Positions 42,551 to 50,805 of a stretch of DNA of 64,000 nt are shown one piece after another. The notes under the pieces are model-generated. The model did no database searches and had not been told where the DNA came from. It was given only the letters and a program-made list of their open reading frames with translations. Source of the DNA: an uncultured Bacilli bacterium (lineage in GTDB: Bacteria > Bacillota_I > Bacilli_A > RF39 > UBA660). The position numbers and the translations under genes are program-made. Location of the stretch: positions 1 to 64,000 of the forward strand of contig CAKOMS010000002.1 of assembly GCA_934096735.1 (NCBI GenBank), given 5' to 3'. Position 1 is the first letter of the stretch, and each line of letters starts with the position of its first letter.

Positions 42551-43792
42551 ATGCGAAGATTTATTGCCAGTTTAGATATTGGTTCATCTCTTTTAAAACT
42601 AGTAGTAGCAGAAATAGTTAAAGATAAAGTTAATATTTTAGCATGTGTAGAAACTCCAGCAAGAGGAATAAAAAAGGGTTATGTTATAAATGGAGAGAGT
42701 GCAACAGAATCTCTAAAAGAGATTTTTACAAAAGCTGAAAATGTTGTAGGACTTCCTATAAAAAAGGTTTTAGTAAGTGTACCATCAAAATATGCAGAAT
42801 GCTTTTTAAGTAGTAGTATTATTTCTACTATAAATGAAGATAGAGTAATTAGAACTGAAGATATAATAAAAGCTATGCAAAAATGTGTTTATAATAAAGT
42901 AGATGAAAGTAAAGAATTAGTGACCGTTTTACCAACTGGTTTTAAAGTAAATGATGAAATAGTAACTAATCCGTTAAATATGATTTCAGAAGGTTTAGCT
43001 ATGAAAGGTGTAGTAGTAACAGTTCCTAAAAAAAACCTTCAAGGAATTGGAGTATGTTTAAAAAATATTGGAGTAGATTTAATAGACATTATTATTTCAC
43101 CACTTGCTGATTACTATCAAAACAAAACAAAAGACTCATCAAAAGAAATTGGAGCAGTAGTAAACATTGGTGAAGAAACAACAGTAGTATCAATATTCAA
43201 TAAAGGAATATTAACGAATAGTGAAGTTTTAGATATTGGAGGAAGTACAATTACTAACGATTTATGCTATGTTTACAAAATTGCAAATAACGATGCAATA
43301 TATTTGAAAGAACACTTAGCACTTGCTCATACCAGACTTGCTCAACCAAATGAAAGTTTAACATTTAAAGATAAGCATGGAGATAATATAAAAATAAATC
43401 AATATGATGCCTCTGAAGTAGTAATGCAAAGGCTAACAGAAATTATTAATTTAGCCAAAAAACAAATAAATCTCTTAACAAAAAAGCAAATAAGTTATAT
43501 AATACTTACAGGAGGAGTAACGGAAACTCAAGATTTTGATATTTTGGCAGAAGAATTACTTGGATTAAATGGTATCATTGGAAAAGTAAATGAAATTGGA
43601 GCAAGAAATAATAAGTATAGCACTGCAGTAGGTATGTTAAAATATTATAATAGTAGATTAAAGTTAAGAAATATAGATTTTTCAATATTCAATTTAGAAG
43701 AACAAGAAGAGTTGAGTGGACAAAATAAAAAAGTAAATATTCCGGAGAACTCAATTTTAGGAAAATTATTTGGATATTTTTTTGATAATTAA
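42551..43792 (+). CDS. ftsA: Cell division protein FtsA
   Basis: FtsA is an actin-like protein that ties FtsZ to the membrane. From ATG 42551 (AGGAGTGA upstream; an earlier in-frame start at 42497 is rejected) it has 413 residues. Motifs: IASLDIGSSLLKLVVAE (phosphate 1), GAVVNIGEETTVVSIFN (phosphate 2), LTGGVTETQDF (adenosine) and a C-terminal amphipathic helix NSILGKLFGYFF for membrane binding. It is followed by ftsZ after 12 bp. Confidence 0.93.
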   Translation: MRRFIASLDIGSSLLKLVVAEIVKDKVNILACVETPARGIKKGYVINGESATESLKEIFTKAENVVGLPIKKVLVSVPSKYAECFLSSSIISTINEDRVIRTEDIIKAMQKCVYNKVDESKELVTVLPTGFKVNDEIVTNPLNMISEGLAMKGVVVTVPKKNLQGIGVCLKNIGVDLIDIIISPLADYYQNKTKDSSKEIGAVVNIGEETTVVSIFNKGILTNSEVLDIGGSTITNDLCYVYKIANNDAIYLKEHLALAHTRLAQPNESLTFKDKHGDNIKINQYDASEVVMQRLTEIINLAKKQINLLTKKQISYIILTGGVTETQDFDILAEELLGLNGIIGKVNEIGARNNKYSTAVGMLKYYNSRLKLRNIDFSIFNLEEQEELSGQNKKVNIPENSILGKLFGYFFDN

Positions 43793-43804
43793 GGAGATGA
43801 TGAT

Positions 43805-44863
43805 ATGAACGGATTACAAATGGATCAAATAGCAAAAATAAAAGTTGTTGGTGTTGGCGGCGGAGGTAATAATGCTGTTAACAGAATGATAGAAGAAGGA
43901 GTTAAAAGCGTAGAATTTTATGTAGTAAACACAGATTTGCAAGTATTAAATGCATCAAAGGCTACAAATAAAATTCAAATTGGAAAATCAATTACTGGAG
44001 GTCGTGGTGCTGGAGCTAACCCTGAAATAGGAAGAGCAGCAGCATTAGAAAGCAAAGGAGAAATAGAAGACGCATTAAAAGGTGCAGATATGGTATTTGT
44101 TGCCTGTGGAATGGGTGGAGGAACTGGTACAGGAGCAGCACCTATTATTGCTGAAATTGCTCAAGAACTTGGAGCATTAACTGTAGGAATTGTAACTAAA
44201 CCATTCAGATTCGAAGGCAAAAGAAGAAGTGAAAATGCTATTTTAGGATTAGAAGAATTAAAAAAACATGTTGATACTTTAATAGTAATACCAAATGATA
44301 AACTAAGAGATATTATAGACAAAACAACTTCATTTGATGATGCATTTAAAGAAGTTGATAATGTACTACATAGAGGAGTTCAATCAATTTCTGACTTAAT
44401 AGCAGTTACTGGAGTAATAAATCTAGACTTTGCTGATGTTAAAACTGTAATGGAAAAAAGTGGAACTGCAATTATAGGTATAGGATGTAATGCAGGAGAA
44501 AATAGAGCAATCGAAGCAGCAAGACAAGCTGTAGCAAATAGTTTATTAGAAGCTACAATTGATGGTGCAAGAAATGCTATTGTTAACGTTACAGGTGGAA
44601 ATAATTTAACTTTATTTGAAATCGAAGATGCCGTTGAAACAGTAAGAGAAGCTGCTAATAACGATGTAAATATTATCTTCGGAGCAATTAAAAATGAAAA
44701 TTTAAATGATGAAGTTATAGTAACAGTAATAGCAACTGGATTTGATGAAGGAACAGAAGAAGAATTATATGATCAACCAGAAGTTCCAAAAAGAAGAAGT
44801 GTTCCAACAAATGATGATGATTTAGAAATACCACCATTTTTAAGAAATAACGATTTATTTTAA
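43805..44863 (+). CDS. ftsZ: Cell division protein FtsZ
   Basis: A 352-residue tubulin homologue. GTP-binding signature [16 protein letters not shown] (about 102-117), N-terminal [16 protein letters not shown], synergy loop [11 protein letters not shown], and the C-terminal peptide [15 protein letters not shown] that binds FtsA. AAGGAGATGATG precedes ATG 43805. Terminated by the hairpin at 44872-44902 before spoIIGA. Confidence 0.98.
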   Translation: MNGLQMDQIAKIKVVGVGGGGNNAVNRMIEEGVKSVEFYVVNTDLQVLNASKATNKIQIGKSITGGRGAGANPEIGRAAALESKGEIEDALKGADMVFVACGMGGGTGTGAAPIIAEIAQELGALTVGIVTKPFRFEGKRRSENAILGLEELKKHVDTLIVIPNDKLRDIIDKTTSFDDAFKEVDNVLHRGVQSISDLIAVTGVINLDFADVKTVMEKSGTAIIGIGCNAGENRAIEAARQAVANSLLEATIDGARNAIVNVTGGNNLTLFEIEDAVETVREAANNDVNIIFGAIKNENLNDEVIVTVIATGFDEGTEEELYDQPEVPKRRSVPTNDDDLEIPPFLRNNDLF

Positions 44864-44871
44864 CAAAAACT

Positions 44872-44902
44872 AAAATACGACAAAATATGTTGTATTTTTT
44901 TT
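44872..44902 (+). terminator. Terminator after ftsZ
   Basis: AAATACGACA pairs with TGTTGTATTT (one wobble), then T run. Confidence 0.85.
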
Positions 44903-44924
44903 ATATAATAAATTTGGTGATAAT

Positions 44925-45671
44925 ATGACAATATATATAGATTTATTATTTATATTAAACTTTATATATGATTTTATCTTACTACTAACAGTTTGCATTA
45001 CTTTAAAAAGAAATGTAACAATAAAAAGAATACTACTTTCTTCTTTATTTGGAGCATTTACAACATTTATAATATTATTACCATTTAATAAATACATAAT
45101 TTTTATTCTAAAAATATTATCTAGTTTTATTTTAGTAATAATAGCATTTAGATATAAAGATATAAAATACTTTTGGAATAATTTAATGTATCTATATATG
45201 TGTAGTGTTATTTTAGGAGGATTTTTGTATTTTTTGAAACTACAATTTAATAATCTATCATACTATATTGTTATTCTATTTGGACCAATAATTTTATATA
45301 TGTATAAAAAAATGCAAAAAGAATTATATGAAAAAGTAAATTATTTTAAAAAAGTAATTATCAATTTTAAAAATAATAATACCTTGATTTTAAATGGATT
45401 TATAGATAGTGGAAACAAATTAAAAGATCCAATTACTAAAAAATATATAATTTTAATAAATAAAAATAAATTAAAGGGCATATATAATATAAGAAGCCCA
45501 ATGTTTATTCCAATAGTAACAGTAAACAAACATAGTCTGCTAGAAGTAATAGGTATTAAAAATATAGTAATAGATAATAAAACTTACAATAATTATTTAC
45601 TAGGTTTTACAAATCATACATTCAGTGATGGAATAGAATGTTTATTAAATTATCATTTATTGGAGGATTAA
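44925..45671 (+). CDS. spoIIGA: Sigma-E processing peptidase SpoIIGA
   Basis: SpoIIGA is the membrane aspartic protease that cleaves pro-sigma-E in the mother cell. This 248-residue protein has about five N-terminal membrane helices (from IDLLFILNFIYDFILLL) and a cytoplasmic protease domain with catalytic Asp in NGFIDSGNKLKDP (about 161-173) and FIPIVTVNKHSLLEVIG. It is shorter than Bacillus SpoIIGA (about 309) at the C-terminus. It sits between ftsZ and sigE, as in other spore formers. GGTGATAAT precedes ATG 44925. Confidence 0.92.
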   Translation: MTIYIDLLFILNFIYDFILLLTVCITLKRNVTIKRILLSSLFGAFTTFIILLPFNKYIIFILKILSSFILVIIAFRYKDIKYFWNNLMYLYMCSVILGGFLYFLKLQFNNLSYYIVILFGPIILYMYKKMQKELYEKVNYFKKVIINFKNNNTLILNGFIDSGNKLKDPITKKYIILINKNKLKGIYNIRSPMFIPIVTVNKHSLLEVIGIKNIVIDNKTYNNYLLGFTNHTFSDGIECLLNYHLLED

Positions 45672-45673
45672 AA

Positions 45674-46357
45674 ATGTTTAAAAAAATTATAGAATTTTTA
45701 AAATTAAAATATAATGAATGCTTTTTTGTTGGAGCAACAGATAAGTTGCCACCACCATTAAAAAAAAATAGAGAATTAGAATTATTATTAAAAGCTAAAG
45801 AAGGTGACATAGAAGCCAGAAATATATTAATTGAACATAATTTAAGATTAGTAGTATTCTTAGCAAAAAAATATGAAAATACTGGTTTTGATATTGAAGA
45901 TTTAGTGTCAATCGGTTCAATTGGATTAATAAAAGGAATAAATACATATAAGCCAGATAAAAATATTAAGCTTGCTACTTATGCATCAAGATGTATAGCA
46001 AATGAAATATTAATGTTTTTAAGAAAAAATAAGAGAAAAAGAATAGAAGTAAGTTTAGAAAGTACATTAAATTATGATGTAGAAGGAAATGAATTACATT
46101 TAGAAGATATTTTAGGAACTAGTATAGATGAAGTACCAAAAAAGTTTGAAAACATTATGGATAAAGCTACTTTAAAAAAGGAAATTGAAACACTAGGAGA
46201 AAGAGAAAAAGAAATAATGACATTAAGATATGGCTTAAATAATACAGAAGAATATACCCAAAAAGAAGTAGCAGAACTTTTAGGCATAAGTCAATCTTAC
46301 ATTTCTAGAATAGAAAAAAAAGTAGTAAAAAAATTACAAACTATTATGAAAACTTAA
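45674..46357 (+). CDS. sigE: RNA polymerase sigma-E (early mother-cell sigma factor), with pro-sequence
   Basis: From ATG 45674 (GGAGGATTAAAA upstream; the earlier in-frame ATG at 45638 is rejected) the protein has 227 residues. A short pro-sequence (MFKKIIEFLKLKYNECFFVG) precedes the conserved ATDKLPPPL. Regions 2 (NLRLVVFLAKKYENTGFDIE, DLVSIGSIGLIKGINTYKP) and 4 (EYTQKEVAELLGISQSYISR, IEKKVVKKL) match sigma-E very closely. It is the substrate of SpoIIGA encoded just upstream. In Bacillus sigG follows directly; here two surface genes intervene. Confidence 0.96.
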   Translation: MFKKIIEFLKLKYNECFFVGATDKLPPPLKKNRELELLLKAKEGDIEARNILIEHNLRLVVFLAKKYENTGFDIEDLVSIGSIGLIKGINTYKPDKNIKLATYASRCIANEILMFLRKNKRKRIEVSLESTLNYDVEGNELHLEDILGTSIDEVPKKFENIMDKATLKKEIETLGEREKEIMTLRYGLNNTEEYTQKEVAELLGISQSYISRIEKKVVKKLQTIMKT

Positions 46358-46385
46358 ACAATCTTGAATTATTCAAGATTGTTTT
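46357..46385 (+). terminator. Terminator after sigE
   Basis: ACAATCTTGAAT pairs with ATTCAAGATTGT, then TTTT. Confidence 0.85.
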
Positions 46386-46392
46386 AAAATAC

Positions 46393-46473
46393 TTGAATTC
46401 ATACTAATTTTATAGTATGATTTAGTAGAAAAGATAGAAAATAAGTAATAAGAAACATTTACTTACTCGGAGG
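46393..46473 (+). promoter_or_regulatory. Family promoter, UTR hairpin and ribosome site of surface gene 3
   Basis: TTGAAT (46393-46398), 17-bp spacer, TATGAT (46416-46421). UTR pairing TAAGTAA/TTACTTA precedes CGGAGGTTGATAA and ATG 46482. It is the best -10 of the three visible copies and belongs to the only in-frame gene. Confidence 0.78.
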
Positions 46474-46481
46474 TTGATAAA

Positions 46482-48512
46482 ATGAGCAAAAATAGCTTCC
46501 GGGGGGGGGTTGTGAAACTCCTTCTTGGAATAGAAATAGTAACTTTATTTTTAGGGATTAAGAGTTTTGGTAATAGACCATCAGAAAAATTAGATGATAT
46601 AAAACTGCTACAAGCCATACATAAAAATAGTTTATATGCAGTAATGGTAGATGATGGGTCAGGTAATTATACTGAAGGAAATGACTTTCCAATAGAAGGT
46701 TACATATTTAATAAAGAAAAATCAAAATGTATAGATTCAAATGGAAATACTTTAAATGATGAATTAAATTTTGTAAATGGTAATGTTGAAGTAACACTAG
46801 GTAAAACAGCATTTTGTTATTTATATTTTGATAAAAACAGTGAAACAATAATAACTTTAACAGTTACAAATGGTGTTGAGTCATATCAAACTGTACAATT
46901 TGAAGCAGCAGATGAAGACGGAATTGCAGGTGTTTACTACGGAATGGATAACCCAGAAGATACTGAAGTAAATTATTCGGAAATAAGTGATGGTTCAACA
47001 ACTAAATCTGTACAATTTATTGCAAGAGCATATGGTATTTATTATTTTTCGGTAAAAGATATACATGGTATGGTTACTACAACAAGTAGAGAATTTTTTG
47101 AGACGAAATTTAGCGTAGAAAATGGATCAGTAACACCAGCAAGTGTTATAACTTTAAAAGGTAATTCATTTGCATTACCTACTCCTAGAGCTAAGCCAGG
47201 ATATACCGTAAGTACAACATGGCACGGAAATGGAACAACTTATGCAATCGGAAGTACATATACACCAACAACAAATTCAACATTAACGGCAAATTCAAGT
47301 CAAAATAGATATAATGTAACTTTAACAATAACAAATGGAACAACTACAAGCGTAAATCCACAAGCAGTATTACATGGTAGTTCGGCTTCATTTGCAATAA
47401 CACCAAATACTGGATATGATTTAGTATTAGCAAGTGATACATGTAGTGGAACATTATCAGGATCAACCTATACAGTAAGTAATGTTACATCAGCAAAAAG
47501 TTGTGCAATAACGCTTAAAAAGAAAACTTATAGTGTAAAAATAACAGTAACAAATGGTTCGACGAGCAGTACAAATCCCCAAACAGTAGAACATGGTGGT
47601 TCAGCAAAATTCACAATATCAGCAAAGAGTGGATATCAATTATCATTATCATCGAATGGATGTGGTGGAACACTATCAGGAAGTACTTACACAATTAGTA
47701 ACGTAACTAGTGCAAAAACTTGTACAATAGTACTAAAAACAGCTTTAGCAGGTGATGCAATAAAAGCATTAAAACCAACCGGACTTGAAACAGTAGCAAG
47801 AGATGGGTTATATAGATTTGTAGGATCATCAAACAACTACGTATGCTTAGGGACTTGTAGTGACACTACAAAATATAGAATAATTGGAATAACAGATGGT
47901 TCAAGTGGTAACACTAATTTAGGAATAAGTTCTGGACAATTAAAAATAAGAAGAGCAGTAGCCTTTGGAAAAACAACATGGGGTGTCGACGACTGGTACA
48001 GCACAAAATGGGTTGATGCAAATTACTGGCAAGCCAAAACAGTTTATACTTATTTGAATATTACGAATAAATCATCAATAATACCAAGTGGATGGAGTGA
48101 CAAAATTTCTTCGGTTAAATGGAACATGGGAGATGTTAGAACTTTAGGAACCGGTAATGCAACATATAAATTAGAAGCGGCTGATCCAACTACAGATACA
48201 TCACAAATAGGATTAATATATTTAAGCGATTATTTATATAGTGAAACAGCAGGAGGAACTACAATTTGTTATGGAACAACATATTGTACAAATTCATGGA
48301 TGAGACCTTCAGCAGGTTTTCAGGAATGGACAATGGGATATTATGGAGAAGAAGATAACAAAGGTAGAGCCTGGTCACTTATTAATAACCACGCAATATA
48401 TCAAGTAAGGAGTTTATCACGTGATGTATATCCAGTATTTTATTTAAAAAATACTGTATCATTTACAGGAACTGGAAATGGAACATCTTCAAACCCATAT
48501 ATTTTATCTTAA
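46482..48512 (+). CDS. Phase-variable repeat surface protein with C-terminal lectin-like domain (ON in this assembly)
   Basis: Paralogue 3, 676 residues, the only tract-bearing copy that is in frame from its ATG and ribosome site. Layout: membrane/signal segment (about 12-30), a Cys-containing N-terminal domain ending AFCYLYFDK (about 125), an Ig-like module (about 130-205), two InlB-type beta-grasp repeats of about 70 residues (YNVTLTITNG...CAITLKKK and YSVKITVTNG...CTIVLK), then a large C-terminal domain (about 420-676) with paired Cys, WVDANYWQAKT, WTMGYYG and VYPVFYLK. The last resembles DUF6273-type lectin folds. It shares 526 identical bases with the next gene. Role inferred as adhesion or ligand display. 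Confidence 0.82.
   Translation: MSKNSFRGGVVKLLLGIEIVTLFLGIKSFGNRPSEKLDDIKLLQAIHKNSLYAVMVDDGSGNYTEGNDFPIEGYIFNKEKSKCIDSNGNTLNDELNFVNGNVEVTLGKTAFCYLYFDKNSETIITLTVTNGVESYQTVQFEAADEDGIAGVYYGMDNPEDTEVNYSEISDGSTTKSVQFIARAYGIYYFSVKDIHGMVTTTSREFFETKFSVENGSVTPASVITLKGNSFALPTPRAKPGYTVSTTWHGNGTTYAIGSTYTPTTNSTLTANSSQNRYNVTLTITNGTTTSVNPQAVLHGSSASFAITPNTGYDLVLASDTCSGTLSGSTYTVSNVTSAKSCAITLKKKTYSVKITVTNGSTSSTNPQTVEHGGSAKFTISAKSGYQLSLSSNGCGGTLSGSTYTISNVTSAKTCTIVLKTALAGDAIKALKPTGLETVARDGLYRFVGSSNNYVCLGTCSDTTKYRIIGITDGSSGNTNLGISSGQLKIRRAVAFGKTTWGVDDWYSTKWVDANYWQAKTVYTYLNITNKSSIIPSGWSDKISSVKWNMGDVRTLGTGNATYKLEAADPTTDTSQIGLIYLSDYLYSETAGGTTICYGTTYCTNSWMRPSAGFQEWTMGYYGEEDNKGRAWSLINNHAIYQVRSLSRDVYPVFYLKNTVSFTGTGNGTSSNPYILS
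46501..46509 (+). repeat. Poly-G tract (G9), in-frame (ON) state
   Basis: Nine G after ATGAGCAAAAATAGCTTCC. The ATG at 46482 is in frame with the whole gene, giving MSKNSFRGGVVKLLLG. Confidence 0.8.
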
Positions 48513-48524
48513 AATTCTTATAGG

Positions 48525-48546
48525 AGAGCAATAACGCTCTTTTTTT
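48525..48546 (+). terminator. Terminator after surface gene 3
   Basis: AGAGC-AATAAC-GCTCT followed by seven T. Confidence 0.8.
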
Positions 48547-48587
48547 GTTATTTATTATTTCATTAGAAAGAAACAAAAAACAATAAC

Positions 48588-48668
48588 TTGAATAAAAATA
48601 AATTTTATAGTATTCTATTAATAGAAAGATAGAAAATAAGTAAGAAGAAACATTTACTTACTCGGAGG
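48588..48668 (+). promoter_or_regulatory. Family promoter, UTR hairpin and ribosome site of surface gene 4
   Basis: TTGAAT (48588-48593), 17-bp spacer, TATTCT (48611-48616), UTR TAAGTAA/TTACTTA hairpin and CGGAGGTTGATAA before ATG 48677. Confidence 0.75.
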
Positions 48669-48694
48669 TTGATAAAATGAGCAAAAACAGCTTC

Positions 48695-48703
48695 GGGGGG
48701 GGG
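48695..48703 (+). repeat. Poly-G tract (G9 after a single C), OFF state
   Basis: The flank is CTTC rather than CTTCC, so nine G leave ATG 48677 out of frame (it meets TGA after ten codons). One more G would restore the frame starting at GTG 48706. Confidence 0.78.
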
Positions 48704-48705
48704 TT

Positions 48706-50421
48706 GTGAAACTCCTTCTTGGAATAGAAGTAATAACTTTATTTTTAGGGATTAAGAGTTTTGGTAATAAAAATAACAGATTAGATGATATTAAATTATT
48801 AGATAGTAAATCTGATAATCTTTTTGCAATTATGATAAAGGATGCTAGTGGTAATTATAATGAATCAAGTACATTTCCAACTGGAGCATATGTACTTAAT
48901 GAAACAATGTCATCATGTGTAGATAATAATGGTAATAAGATAGATAATGTACTTAGTTATAGTGATGGAGTAGTATCATCAAGAACAAATAAGACAGTAT
49001 ATTGTTATTTATATTTTGATAAAAACAGTGAAACAATATTAACAATAACAGCTTCAAATGGTGTTGAGTCATTTCAAACTGTACAATTTGAAGCAGAAGA
49101 TGAAAACGGAATTGCAGGTGTTTACTACGGAATGGATAACCCAGAAGATACTGAAGTAAATTATTCGGAAATAAGTGATGGTTCAACAACTAAATCTGTA
49201 CAATTTATTGCAAGAGCATATGGTATTTATTATTTTTCGGTAAAAGATATACATGGTATGGTTACTACAACAAGTAGAGAATTTTTTGAGACGAAATTTA
49301 GCGTAGAAAATGGATCAGTAACACCAGCAAGTGTTATAACTTTAAAAGGTAATTCATTTGCATTACCTACTCCTAGAGCTAAGCCAGGATATACCGTAAG
49401 TACAACATGGCACGGAAATGGAACAACTTATGCAATCGGAAGTACATATACACCAACAACAAATTCAACATTAACGGCAAATTCAAGTCAAAATAGATAT
49501 AATGTAACTTTAACAATAACAAATGGAACAACTACAAGCGTAAATCCACAAGCAGTATTACATGGTAGTTCGGCTTCATTTGCAATAACACCAAATACTG
49601 GATATGATTTAGTATTAGCAAGTGATACATGTAGCGGAACATTATCAGGATCAACCTATACAGTAAGTAATATCACATCAGCAAAAAATTGTGCAATAAC
49701 GCTTAAAAAGAAAACATATACGTTTAGAATAAGTTTAGGTAATGCTACCACAAGTAGTACAAACCCACAAACAATAGAACATGGAGGAAGTGCAACGTAT
49801 GTAATAAATCCAAAAGATGGTTATGATTATGTGGCATCAAGTGATACCTGTGGAGGAACATTTAGTGGTAAAAATTATATCATACCAAATATTACATCAG
49901 ATACAAAATGTACACTTGTACTTAAAAAGAAAACATATACGTTTAGAATAAGTTTAGGTAATGCTACCACAAGTAGTACAAATCCACAAACAATAGAACA
50001 TGGAGGAAGTGCAACGTATGTAATAAATCCAAAAGAAGGTTATGATTATGTAGCATCAAGTGATACTTGTGGAGGAACATTTAATGGTAAAAATTATATC
50101 ATACCAAATATTACATCAGATACAAAATGTACACTTGTACTTAAAAAGAAAAGCTATAAAATATCATTATTAGTTAGAAGACGTATTTCGACTGGTGCAG
50201 TTCAAAATACTCGGGAATCTCTAACGGTGAATCACGGAGAAAATGCAGTATTTTCAGTATATAATGAAGATGGTAATTATAATTTATATAATTCATATTT
50301 GAATACCAATACTTGTGGAGGAGTCTTTACAAAAGCTAATAATAAAATGACATACACTTTAAGTAACGTAACAAGTGATATGGAATGTGAAATACTAGTT
50401 ACATATAATGGAACTTACTAA
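48706..50421 (+). CDS. Phase-variable mosaic repeat surface protein, C-terminal domain lost (OFF in this assembly)
   Basis: Paralogue 4, 571 codons from GTG 48706. Its promoter and ATG (48677) are out of frame by one base. It is a mosaic: residues 1 to about 105 resemble the 11571 copy (TFPTGAYVLNETMSSCVDNN), while the next part is identical to the 46482 copy (49109-49634). It then has two tandem copies of a 219-bp InlB-like repeat (TYTFRISLGNATTSSTNPQT) and a final divergent repeat ending CEILVTYNGTY. The lectin-like C-terminal domain of its relatives is absent; only a relic of that domain's last 21 codons remains at 50563-50628. Confidence 0.78.
   Translation: MKLLLGIEVITLFLGIKSFGNKNNRLDDIKLLDSKSDNLFAIMIKDASGNYNESSTFPTGAYVLNETMSSCVDNNGNKIDNVLSYSDGVVSSRTNKTVYCYLYFDKNSETILTITASNGVESFQTVQFEAEDENGIAGVYYGMDNPEDTEVNYSEISDGSTTKSVQFIARAYGIYYFSVKDIHGMVTTTSREFFETKFSVENGSVTPASVITLKGNSFALPTPRAKPGYTVSTTWHGNGTTYAIGSTYTPTTNSTLTANSSQNRYNVTLTITNGTTTSVNPQAVLHGSSASFAITPNTGYDLVLASDTCSGTLSGSTYTVSNITSAKNCAITLKKKTYTFRISLGNATTSSTNPQTIEHGGSATYVINPKDGYDYVASSDTCGGTFSGKNYIIPNITSDTKCTLVLKKKTYTFRISLGNATTSSTNPQTIEHGGSATYVINPKEGYDYVASSDTCGGTFNGKNYIIPNITSDTKCTLVLKKKSYKISLLVRRRISTGAVQNTRESLTVNHGENAVFSVYNEDGNYNLYNSYLNTNTCGGVFTKANNKMTYTLSNVTSDMECEILVTYNGTY
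49711..50148 (+). repeat. Two tandem 219-bp repeats inside surface gene 4
   Basis: 49711-49929 and 49930-50148 are nearly identical 73-codon units differing at only a few bases. Because the period is a multiple of three, units can be gained or lost without a frameshift. Confidence 0.88.
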
Positions 50422-50562
50422 GATGCAAAAAAATCATCACAATTTGATGTGAACCATGTCTAGGAGACATCAATAGTTACTATATATATTAATATGTATA
50501 AAGAATATAGTTCACAAAAAAGTAGTAGATATACTCCACCATACTCATCATTAATTATATAA

Positions 50563-50628
50563 AAAAATACTGTATCATTTACAGGAACTGGTAATGGAAC
50601 ATCTTCAAACCCATATATTTTATCCTAG
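50563..50628 (+). pseudogene. Relic 3' end of a surface-protein gene
   Basis: In one frame this reads KNTVSFTGTGNGTSSNPYIL, then Ser and TAG, the exact C-terminus of the 46482 and 56556 paralogues, but it has no gene attached. It shows that a complete copy once lay next to sigG. Confidence 0.8.
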
Positions 50629-50805
50629 TAATATTGGAATATAGATTTAATAACTGATTCGATTATAAATTAATTGAAAAACTTATATATAAAATTTATA
50701 TAAGTTTTTTAATTGAATAAATAATTGAAACTTCGTCCATAATTTTATTGGAAGGTAAAATTATGGCAAAATACAAAGTAGATATTAGTGGAGTAAATAC
50801 AAGTG
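50572..50805 (+). repeat. 234-bp exact repeat, copy A (spans sigG leader and first codons)
   Basis: Identical to 58536-58769. It covers a surface-gene tail, the terminator, the sigG leader, the ribosome site, ATG 50763 and 14 full codons of sigG. Confidence 0.92.
50678..50710 (+). terminator. Terminator upstream of sigG (within the 234-bp repeat)
   Basis: AAACTTATATA pairs with TATATAAGTTT, followed by T run. A second identical copy lies at 58642-58674. Confidence 0.75.

Larger units (their letters stand above)
50422..50762 (+). other. Gene-free stretch before sigG holding a relic and a terminator
   Basis: 50422-50562 holds no recognisable gene. 50563-50628 is the coding tail of a lost paralogue. 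A terminator follows at 50678-50710, then the sigG leader with GGAAGG before ATG 50763. Most of it (from 50572) is repeated exactly at 58536. Confidence 0.75.

Noticed and set aside
16..48703. Poly-G tracts as sequencing errors only
   Set aside because: Homopolymer error could shift individual lengths, but the presence of a G9-G10 run at the same place in four paralogues of an AT-rich genome is itself real. The ON/OFF calls do depend on exact counts and are flagged as such.
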